Positions 17,640 to 23,876 of a DNA stretch of 64,000 nucleotides are shown here, piece after piece. Under the pieces are notes generated by a model that was not told where the DNA came from, did no database searches, and worked only from the letters and a program-made list of their open reading frames with translations. Numbering within the stretch: position 1 is the stretch's first letter; every line of letters starts with the position of its first letter. The stretch is from Abditibacteriaceae bacterium (lineage in GTDB: Bacteria; Armatimonadota; Abditibacteriia; Abditibacteriales; Abditibacteriaceae): NCBI GenBank assembly GCA_019239895.1, contig JAFAZH010000050.1, forward strand, positions 1 to 64,000, read 5' to 3'. The translations under genes were made by a program, and so were the position numbers.

Positions 17640-17933
17640 TAGGCTATGCTAAAATATCTTAAAATTAGAGTGGTCCGCTAAAAAGCAAAAACGGAGCGTC
17701 ATGGGAATCCCGGCCAAGGAAACTCCCCAAACGCTCCGCCCGTATCGGCTTTAGGACATAAACGAAAACACGTTCTCGCTATGAGTCCGTGCTTTATGCT
17801 TATTACCTTCTGCCTGATTGCCTTTTTAGTATAGCCTCAACTCTTCGCTACGTCAAGTTGGTCAAAGCTTAATTATAGCTTGAGTAGTTGAAGACCTCGG
17901 TATACAAGACCACGTAAGGAGGTGAGGCTTACT
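17640..17933. other. Non-coding gap before the DUF1883 gene
   Basis: About 290 bp with no supported gene. It contains an 8-bp inverted repeat (CGGAGCGT at 17692-17699 with ACGCTCCG at 17731-17738) separated by a GC-rich 31-nt interior, then an AT-rich stretch likely to carry the promoter of the next gene. The structured part could be a small RNA or an element remnant. Confidence 0.3.
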
Positions 17934-18191
17934 ATGCGTTATCTTGTCTATGAAATCAATGCCGACTCTGGCGATGTTGTTCAGGTAACTCTGAGCCAAC
18001 AAGCTAATGTTAAGTTGATGGACTCCAGCAGCTATAGCAACTACCGTAGTGGACGTAGCCACCACTACTACGGTGGCCTCGCTAAAGTATCACCAATTAA
18101 CATATCAGTGCCGTATGCTGGGCATTGGTATGTAACGGTAGACCTTGGCGGCTACTCTGGTAGTGTACGTGCTTCAGTGCAGGTGATTTAA
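17934..18191 (+). CDS. DUF1883 domain protein, stand-alone
   Basis: An 85-aa protein that is almost entirely a DUF1883 domain: VVQVTLSQQANVKLMDSSS, then YSNYRSGRSHHYYGG and PYAGHWYVTVDLGGYSG. The pattern of a strand, LMD, a YRxGRxHxYYGG loop and HWxVxVDLGG is characteristic. DUF1883 is a small beta-sandwich domain of unknown function found alone or fused to TIR domains. Here it is encoded just upstream of a TIR-domain protein, which reproduces that association in trans. The ATG is preferred to a GTG at 17922 because a near-perfect AAGGAGGTGA lies about 8 bp upstream. A perfect 20-bp hairpin follows, so it may be expressed more strongly than the TIR gene. Confidence 0.85.
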   Translation: MRYLVYEINADSGDVVQVTLSQQANVKLMDSSSYSNYRSGRSHHYYGGLAKVSPINISVPYAGHWYVTVDLGGYSGSVRASVQVI

Positions 18192-18196
18192 TTCTA

Positions 18197-18240
18197 TCTC
18201 TGAGTGCTCTAGAGCCTCATGGCTCTAGAGCACTCAGAGA
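18197..18240 (+). terminator. Perfect 20-bp hairpin between DUF1883 and TIR genes
   Basis: Arms 18197-18216 and 18221-18240 pair without mismatch around a TCAT loop, 6 bp after the DUF1883 stop. There is no T tract. It may terminate or attenuate read-through into the TIR gene, giving an excess of the small protein over the effector. Confidence 0.7.
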
Positions 18241-18298
18241 TGCTAAGAGCTATTGCTATTAATTTAATTTAGCATGTATGTAGCAAGGAGAAAAGCAA

Positions 18299-19537
18299 AT
18301 GAATAAGCAGACAAGTAGCACATTGATAGAAGATAGTAAAAAAGAGTCTCTTACAGGAAAGATTAAAAGCGAATTCCCTAAGCATACTCTAGAAGAGGCT
18401 CTTCGGGTCCCAAGAGTTCTTGAAGATCGTAATGGGGGTCAGCCTCTGCCTCCAATGGAGTTAGCAGGCACTCTTGATCTGAGTCCGGGCAACAGAAATT
18501 TCCAAATGTTGCTTTCATCTTCAATTAAATATGGACTAACTAAAGGTAGCTTTAATGGCATCCAGGTATCTATTGAGGACCTTGGAAAAAGGATAGTTGA
18601 GGCGAAGGACAACTCAGCCATACAAGAGGTGCTAATTGCAGCCGCTTTGAAGCCTCCAACATTCCAAGCGATTTATGATTATTACAAGGGGAAAAAGTTA
18701 CCTGAAGTTCCCCTCTTTCAAAATGCAGTTGTTAGAGAATTTAATGTTCCAAAAGAACATGCTGCTAAATGTATTGAGGTTTTCAATGCCAATATGGATT
18801 ATGTTGGATTAATTCATGTTGCAGGAGTTGGCCGATGGTTAAAAGTTACCCCAACACCATTGCGTAAGGATGATTCAGAGCTTCCTCATGACCCGTTCCC
18901 CCTAAACGGCGAATTTAACACGAATGGAGTCATGACTGCAAATCTAGGGCAAGACCATTCTCTTAACGGAACAACTACTCATAATGGCGTAGGTAATTCT
19001 GGACTATCTATTAATAATGGTCTTAATGAGAACAACGCAACTCACTTAGGTTATTCTAATGAATCGCTTAAGCAACAGAATAATACACCGACTCCTGCTA
19101 ACGCGATATTTGTAGGGCATGGAAAGAATCATAAGCCCCTTGAGCAACTAAAGGAAATTCTCTCTGAGTACAAGCTTCCTCATAAAGTGGCTGTGCAGGA
19201 AGCTAACTCATTTAGACCTATTTCACAAAAAGTTGCCGACACTATGAAAGAATGTAGTGCTGCAATTTTAATCTTTACTGCGGATGAAGAATTCCATGAC
19301 GCACATGGTAACTCGATTTGGAGACCCAGTGAGAACGTAGTCTTTGAATTAGGTGCAGCCTCTGCTCTGTATGGTGGAAAAATAATAATCTTCAAAGAAG
19401 ATACTGTTCATTTCCCTTCTAATTTTCGGGACATTGGATACATTAGTTTCGAGAAGGATGCGTTATCTGCTAAAGTGAGTGACCTTTTCAGAGAGTTAAT
19501 CTCCTTTGGCTTAATTAAATTTACTGTTGGGGGATGA
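18299..19537 (+). CDS. Winged-helix-like / TIR (CAP12/Pycsar-type) protein, candidate immune effector
   Basis: A 412-aa soluble protein. Residues 29-182 form a helical, winged-helix-like region (LEEALRVPRVLEDRNGGQPL; SIKYGLTKGSFNGIQVSIED; LGKRIVEAKD). Residues 195-268 are an Asn/Gly-rich linker. Residues 269-412 match the TIR-like domain of CAP12/Pycsar effectors (PF10137 type): AIFVGHGKNHKPLEQLKEIL, SAAILIFTADEEFHD, ENVVFELGAASALYGGK (345-361) and a final IGYISFEKD strand. In this family the domain cleaves NAD+ when a ligand or multimer activates it, and the ENVxxE glutamate region is part of the active site. No cyclase or TM/STING sensor is seen; the N-terminal domain is the likely sensor (inference). 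AT-rich composition, DUF1883 neighbour and a transposase next door suggest a horizontally acquired defence gene. Confidence 0.82.
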   Translation: MNKQTSSTLIEDSKKESLTGKIKSEFPKHTLEEALRVPRVLEDRNGGQPLPPMELAGTLDLSPGNRNFQMLLSSSIKYGLTKGSFNGIQVSIEDLGKRIVEAKDNSAIQEVLIAAALKPPTFQAIYDYYKGKKLPEVPLFQNAVVREFNVPKEHAAKCIEVFNANMDYVGLIHVAGVGRWLKVTPTPLRKDDSELPHDPFPLNGEFNTNGVMTANLGQDHSLNGTTTHNGVGNSGLSINNGLNENNATHLGYSNESLKQQNNTPTPANAIFVGHGKNHKPLEQLKEILSEYKLPHKVAVQEANSFRPISQKVADTMKECSAAILIFTADEEFHDAHGNSIWRPSENVVFELGAASALYGGKIIIFKEDTVHFPSNFRDIGYISFEKDALSAKVSDLFRELISFGLIKFTVGG

Positions 19538-19546
19538 ATCCACAGA

Positions 19547-19768
19547 GCCGGGCATTGAAATACCCGGCAGGGAGGCTGAAGCCAAGCGTCCTGCCGGACG
19601 CCATGCGGAGAAGGAGAGTTGAGTTCAGCACCATCCGGCATTGATTGACACCACACGCAGAGTCAGATTTCAGTGGGGTGTCTTATTTTCAGCTATTCAG
19701 CCGCGCCCTTGAGCCGTCCGCGAGGACGCTTGGCTTCAGCCTCCCTGCCGGGTATTTCAATGCCCGGC
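19547..19768. repeat. REP-like inverted pair flanking the RAYT transposase (3' side)
   Basis: Two copies face each other: 19547-19602 and, inverted, 19713-19768. Each contains a 22-bp imperfect palindrome (19547-19568 and 19747-19768) with core GCCGGGCATTGAAATACCCG and a second GC-rich arm with GCGTCCTGCCGGACGCC or its variant. This is the arrangement of bacterial REP/BIME elements. The right copy overlaps the transposase stop codon. Confidence 0.8.
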
Positions 19769-20190
19769 TACCCCACCTCAGCATCCGTCTCTTCCCACGC
19801 CGCCCACACCCGCCCCACAGCATGTTGCTGTTTCTGGTGCTTCACATAAGCCACCACACGATTGAGATGCGAACGGCTCAGGCTAAAAACGGCATAATGC
19901 TCTTGCCAGCGAAAGAGTTCTTCTACCTCTAAATGGTCATTGATAAAAGTAGAGGAAACGCCTTTGATTTGTTTCACCAGATGCGCAATGGAAACCGTTG
20001 TTGGCACCTGCACCACCAGATGCACATGATCGGGCATTCCATTGAGGCCCAGGACAACACAGCCCAGCCGACATGCCTCGTGTTGGATGCAGCGATGCAC
20101 TTCGCGCTCAATTTCAGGCGTCAGCCATTGTTTGCGATGGGCTGTTGACCATACCAAATGCAAGTACACTTCCGCCTTGCTACGTCGCAT
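19768..20190 (-). CDS. REP-associated tyrosine transposase (Y1/HUH, IS200-like)
   Basis: A 140-aa Y1 HUH endonuclease-type transposase. The HUH motif is in MPDHVHLVVQ (H55, H57), and the catalytic tyrosine is Y115 in VVAYVKHQKQQH; LHLVWSTAHR is the typical opening strand. The start is placed at the ATG that gives MRRSKAEVYLHLVW; a longer in-frame extension only translates the REP repeat upstream. It is flanked on both sides by REP-like palindromes of the same family, a layout known as a REPtron, in which RAYT proteins cut and join single-stranded REP hairpins. A further repeat pair of the family lies 18 kb away. Confidence 0.9.
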   Translation of the reverse strand: MRRSKAEVYLHLVWSTAHRKQWLTPEIEREVHRCIQHEACRLGCVVLGLNGMPDHVHLVVQVPTTVSIAHLVKQIKGVSSTFINDHLEVEELFRWQEHYAVFSLSRSHLNRVVAYVKHQKQQHAVGRVWAAWEETDAEVG

Positions 20191-20239
20191 AATGGCGCAG
20201 TATAGAATAATGAGGCGGAAGATGAAATGACATGACGAA

Positions 20240-20421
20240 CCGGGCATTGAAATACCCGGCAGAAAGGCTAAAGCCAACCGTCCTCGCGGACGGCTCAAGC
20301 TATTACTCTATCGTGGCGTCCGGCAGGACGCTTGGCGGCTTGACCGCCTTCCAGCCCAAGAGAAAGCGTCAATACGCTTTCCTTTTGGGCACCCAACCCG
20401 CCGGGTATTTCAATGCCCGGC
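20240..20421. repeat. REP-like inverted pair on the 5' side of the RAYT gene
   Basis: Palindromic cores at 20240-20260 and, inverted, at 20401-20421, with the associated GC-rich hairpins (near 20278-20293 and 20316-20332) between them. The inner part includes short inverted arms around GCGTCAATACGC. The element ends 30 bp before the dienelactone hydrolase start and leaves a residual TACCCGGCACTT half-copy just after it. Confidence 0.75.
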
Positions 20422-20450
20422 ACTTAATACCCGGCACTTCAGGAGACACC

Positions 20451-21191
20451 ATGATTATTAAAGAGAACGAGCCGGTTGATCTGGAGACACCAACTGGCCC
20501 GATGCGAACTTATGTCTTTGGCCCAGTCGCGCAAGGTCGCTATCCCGGCATCTTGCTCTATTCGGAAATTTTCCAGGTCACTGACCCCATCCGGCGCACG
20601 GCGGCGCTTTTAGCAGGCAATGGCTTTGTGGTCGCGGTGCCGGAAATCTATCACGAATTGGAGCCGATTGGCACCGCGCTGCCCTACGACCAAGCTGGCG
20701 GGGCGCGGGGCAACAGCCACAAAACCACCAAGGCAATGGCCGGGCATGACAGTGATGCGCGAGCGGCTTTAGACTATCTGCAAGCCTACGCGGGCTGCAC
20801 CGGCAAGTTGGGCGTGATGGGCATCTGCACTGGCGGGCACCTGGCTTTTCGCGCCGCCATGCATAAAGAAGTGCTGGCCGGAGCCTGTTTCTATGCCACG
20901 GATATTCATAAACAAAGCGAGATGGGTGGCACTAAAGACGACACCTTAGAGCGCACGGGCGACATCCAGTGTGAAATGCTGATGATCTGGGGCCGCCAAG
21001 ACCCGCATGTGCCACGCGAGGCACGCGCCCTTGTTTATAACGCGATGAGCGATGCGGAACTCTACTTTCAGTGGCACGAATTCAACGCCGCGCACGCCTT
21101 TATCCGCGATGAAGGCCCCCGCTATGATCCTGCCGCCGCGCAAATCTGTTACACCCTCGCGCTTGAACTCTTCAAACGCAAGTTAGGCTAA
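20451..21191 (+). CDS. Dienelactone hydrolase family protein
   Basis: A 246-aa alpha/beta hydrolase. The nucleophile elbow is GVMGICTGGHLAFRA (cysteine in the GxCxGG form of dienelactone hydrolases), the acid is probably the Asp in WGRQDPHVP, and the His is in FNAAHAFIRDEGPRYDPAAA. The classical enzyme opens dienelactones in chlorocatechol breakdown, but many family members are general carboxyl esterases of unknown substrate. The ATG at 20451 with AGGAGA 4 bp upstream is clearly the start; a longer open frame from 20232 merely reads through the REP repeats. No catechol pathway genes are nearby. Confidence 0.9.
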   Translation: MIIKENEPVDLETPTGPMRTYVFGPVAQGRYPGILLYSEIFQVTDPIRRTAALLAGNGFVVAVPEIYHELEPIGTALPYDQAGGARGNSHKTTKAMAGHDSDARAALDYLQAYAGCTGKLGVMGICTGGHLAFRAAMHKEVLAGACFYATDIHKQSEMGGTKDDTLERTGDIQCEMLMIWGRQDPHVPREARALVYNAMSDAELYFQWHEFNAAHAFIRDEGPRYDPAAAQICYTLALELFKRKLG

Positions 21192-21229
21192 GGGGACGTG
21201 TTAGCTGCAACCACTACTTCTTAGTGGCT

Positions 21230-21733
21230 TCATAGCTCAGGCTTATTCATCATCAACAGATCAGTCACGCCAGAATCATAGCCTGTTTGCTCCAACAAGG
21301 TGGTCAGTTGGCCGCGATGGTGCGTTTGATGGTTAAAGCAGTGCATCAGACAAAACCAGAAGGGAAACTCGCGCTCGGTAGGATTGACCATCGAGGTGAA
21401 ACGAAATGTCGCCGTTAGATCAGAGTCGCTAAGGGTATCGAGCCACTCCCGCATGTGGGCATCGGTAATGCGCCGCTCCCGCCATAATTCTGCGAAATCG
21501 CTGTATAGCTCCTGATCCAGTGAACTAGCCGCAAATGGCTTCCCCGTGAAACGGCCCAACCAGAGGCGGTCGGCTAAGAGCAGATGATTGAGCGTGCCAT
21601 GCATGGAATGAAAGAAAGCCCCTAAGTCGCGCTTGCGAACTTCATCCGGTATCGTGTTGCAGACGGTGTAGAGCTTTTCGTTCATCCACTCGTTGTATTG
21701 ACACATGGTTTTGAAGTAATTGAGATTTTGCAT
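21230..21733 (-). CDS. DinB-family (DinB_2-like) metal-binding protein
   Basis: A 167-aa four-helix-bundle protein. The three metal-binding histidines of the DinB fold appear as SMHGTLNHLLLADRLWLGRF and, near the C-terminus, HCFNHQTHHRGQLTTLLEQ. It starts QNLNYFKTMCQYNEWMNEKL, typical of DinB/YfiT-like thiol-dependent enzymes. Substrate is unknown; related proteins use bacillithiol or mycothiol as thiol cofactor. The minus strand has no clear Shine-Dalgarno. It is convergent with the hydrolase gene. Confidence 0.88.
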   Translation of the reverse strand: MQNLNYFKTMCQYNEWMNEKLYTVCNTIPDEVRKRDLGAFFHSMHGTLNHLLLADRLWLGRFTGKPFAASSLDQELYSDFAELWRERRITDAHMREWLDTLSDSDLTATFRFTSMVNPTEREFPFWFCLMHCFNHQTHHRGQLTTLLEQTGYDSGVTDLLMMNKPEL

Positions 21734-21756
21734 TTCAATACTTTGTTCAAATTTAG

Positions 21757-21868
21757 AATGGGACGCAAAGCTTCGCTACGCCATGCTGCGCAGCGCAAGC
21801 TTACGCTATTCAATAAATAGCGTTCAAATAGCGCATGTAATTAGCGTAGCGAAGCTTTGCGTCCCATT
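21757..21868. repeat. 112-bp element with 25-bp perfect inverted ends
   Basis: Arms 21757-21781 and 21844-21868 are perfect reverse complements (25 bp; outer end AATGGGACGCAAAGCTTCGC). The 62-bp interior holds smaller inverted repeats (TGCGCAGCGCA, and ATAGCG motifs around TATTCAATAAATA). It lies upstream of the DinB gene and downstream of the MocR gene. It could be a MITE-like insertion or a transcription terminator for the regulator gene. Confidence 0.7.
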
Positions 21869-21906
21869 TATAATACTATCTCTTAGTTAAGGCCCATCCT
21901 CTAATC

Positions 21907-23358
21907 TTAATCTACCGCCGTAACACAGGCATGAGCCAGCAGACCTAATTGTTGCAGGGCCATTTCCAGACGTTTTGATGGCGGCTGGGTGCAACTCAAG
22001 CGCAGGCAGTTGCGATATTTACCTGTCGCGGAAAAGATGGGGCCGGGCACGATGCAGATGCCATGCTGCAACGCCTGCTGGAACAGTTTTAAGCTGTCGG
22101 CTCCGCGTGGCAACTCGATCCACAAAAACTGGCCGCCTGCCGGACGCGCGATCTTGGTGCCGGGGGGAAAGTAACTGCTCACCATTTGCGCCATCTGCTG
22201 TACATGCTGGCTATAAAAGCGGCGTATTTTGCGCAAGTGATGATCGTAACTGCCCTTGGCCAGAAATTCGGCCACTGCCATCTGTGGCGGCATGGACGTG
22301 GCGAAAGTTGTCACCGTCTTCAGATATTCCACACGCTGCCGGAAACGTCCCGGCACCACCCAGCCGACACGATAGCCGGGAGCTATGGTCTTGGAGAATG
22401 AAGCACATAATAACACTAGACCATTCTGGTCATAGGCTTTCGCGGCTTTGGGACGTGGCCCTTCAAAACTCAAGTCGCCATAAACATCATCTTCAATTAA
22501 GGGAATCTCACGCTCGGCCAACAACGTCACTAGGCGCTCTTTGTTGGCCTCTGTCATCAGGCTGCCCAGCGGATTATTGAAGTTGGGCGAAAGCAGGCAA
22601 GCCTTGACGGGATGTTGCTCCAAGGCGTATTCCAGAGCTTCCAGGGAGAGACCGTTGCGTGGATGCGTTGGGATTTCCAGGGCGCATAAGCCCAGTGACT
22701 CGATAATCTGCAACACGCCATAGTAAGTCGGTGACTCCAACAAAATCGTATCGCCGGGATTCGCCACTGCGCGCAAGGATAATTGCAGGGCTTCCTGGCA
22801 ACCGGAGGTAATCACAATATCATCGGGCGTCAGAACGCAACCCGCTTCGAGTGCCCGTCGCGCGATTTGCACCTTTAACGGTTTATACCCGGCAGGAATG
22901 CCATAAGACAGCGTCTCTCCGGTTTGCTCCCGGTTAACTATGGCCAGACAACGACTAAGCTGCTGCAATGGGAGCAGGCTGGGGTCAGGTTCGGTGGAAC
23001 TAAGCCGCATCATACCGGGTCGCTGCGCTCCCTGCACCACCTGCATCATTAACTCACTGACTTTGACTGGAGTGGCTTCCAACGGCGGTTGCGAAACTTC
23101 CGGTTCCGGCGGCAATGCGCGCACCGGGCGCACGTAATAGCCCGACTGGGGCCGGGCTTCAATCCAGCCTTCGTTTTCCAGCCGCCGGTAAGCCTGCAAC
23201 ACGGTTGAGATGCTGACCTGCTCCTGTGCGCTCAAGCGCCGCACCGAGGGCACGCGCTCCCCCGCCAACAAAGTGCCGCCTTCAATCAGGTGGATAATAT
23301 GCCCGGCGACCTGGTCGTATAAATTATCTGGTTGCTGTTGATAACCGTGCGTAATCAT
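21907..23358 (-). CDS. MocR-family transcriptional regulator (GntR wHTH + aminotransferase fold)
   Basis: A 483-aa fusion regulator. Residues 10-75 are a GntR winged helix (LYDQVAGHIIHLIEGGTLLA, VPSVRRLSAQEQVSISTVLQ, AYRRLENEGWIEARPQSGYY). The rest is a fold-type I PLP aminotransferase domain with NFNNPLGSLM, DDVYGDLSFEG and the PLP lysine in ASFSKTIAPGYRVGW. MocR proteins sense PLP or amino-compound ligands and bind direct repeats. The ATG at 23358 is favoured over the preceding TTG. It is transcribed divergently from a DUF2917 gene, and the shared region carries direct repeats and a palindrome that suit autoregulation and control of that neighbour. Confidence 0.92.
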   Translation of the reverse strand: MITHGYQQQPDNLYDQVAGHIIHLIEGGTLLAGERVPSVRRLSAQEQVSISTVLQAYRRLENEGWIEARPQSGYYVRPVRALPPEPEVSQPPLEATPVKVSELMMQVVQGAQRPGMMRLSSTEPDPSLLPLQQLSRCLAIVNREQTGETLSYGIPAGYKPLKVQIARRALEAGCVLTPDDIVITSGCQEALQLSLRAVANPGDTILLESPTYYGVLQIIESLGLCALEIPTHPRNGLSLEALEYALEQHPVKACLLSPNFNNPLGSLMTEANKERLVTLLAEREIPLIEDDVYGDLSFEGPRPKAAKAYDQNGLVLLCASFSKTIAPGYRVGWVVPGRFRQRVEYLKTVTTFATSMPPQMAVAEFLAKGSYDHHLRKIRRFYSQHVQQMAQMVSSYFPPGTKIARPAGGQFLWIELPRGADSLKLFQQALQHGICIVPGPIFSATGKYRNCLRLSCTQPPSKRLEMALQQLGLLAHACVTAVD

Positions 23359-23394
23359 CAATTATAAGCCTACCTGCTGGTGTGGGGCGGAACA

Positions 23395-23460
23395 GATACA
23401 GTTCTTCCTCATTTACTCCGATACAGTTCATTTTAATGCGCAATTGTAACGGTTACAATT
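23395..23460. promoter_or_regulatory. Operator-like repeats between MocR regulator and DUF2917 gene
   Basis: Direct repeats GATACAGTTC at 23395-23404 and 23420-23429 (25 bp apart) are followed by a perfect 19-bp palindrome AATTGTAACGGTTACAATT at 23442-23460. An inverted CTGTAT occurs a little downstream. Direct repeats of this spacing are the expected target type for dimeric MocR/GntR regulators. Confidence 0.5.
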
Positions 23461-23537
23461 CATTCTTTTTGCATCTGTATTCAAGCCCGCTAATCGGAGT
23501 AACTTTCCTTAACCGTTATGCAAGGAAGAGGAAGTTT

Positions 23538-23876
23538 ATGCTGGATGCCACTTTATCATTGAACCGTTGGGTAAGGCTTTTCGAGAGCTTACGCTCCCAC
23601 GTTGGCTCGACCCGTGCTGGAAGTCAAACGAGCAAGCAACTTTGCACCACTCTGGCGGCGCAAGGGGTATGGAAAGGCAATGCCACGCCCGGCACCAGGA
23701 TTAGCTGCCAGGTTGGGACGGTCTGGATTACTTGCTCAGGAGACGCACGAGACTACCTTCTCCACGCTGGGCAAGAGTTGATAGTGCCGCAATCCGGTAT
23801 GGTTGTGGTGCAGGCGATAGGAGCAGTCTCGACTTTTTGCTGGAGTAGCCCTTACTGTGGCAGACGCAAGCGATAG
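23538..23876 (+). CDS. DUF2917 domain protein
   Basis: A 112-aa protein. Residues about 45-100 match DUF2917: GTRISCQVGTVWITCSGDAR, DYLLHAGQELIVPQSG and VVVQAIGA, a small cupin-like double-strand pattern. The ATG with GAGGAAG just upstream is preferred over an extension from 23382 that would run through the operator region. The divergent pairing of a MocR regulator with a DUF2917 gene suggests the regulator controls it. Its last 25 bp overlap, tail to tail, the next gene on the minus strand. The DUF2917 function is not known. Confidence 0.8.
   Translation: MLDATLSLNRWVRLFESLRSHVGSTRAGSQTSKQLCTTLAAQGVWKGNATPGTRISCQVGTVWITCSGDARDYLLHAGQELIVPQSGMVVVQAIGAVSTFCWSSPYCGRRKR

Noticed and set aside
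18299..19537. Complete CBASS or Pycsar operon
   Set aside because: The TIR domain type fits, but no nucleotide cyclase, Cap2/Cap3 or transmembrane partner is encoded nearby.
19645..19932. Open frame across the REP repeats and the RAYT tail
   Set aside because: It translates the repeats and the antisense of the transposase; the HUH/tyrosine motifs lie on the minus strand.
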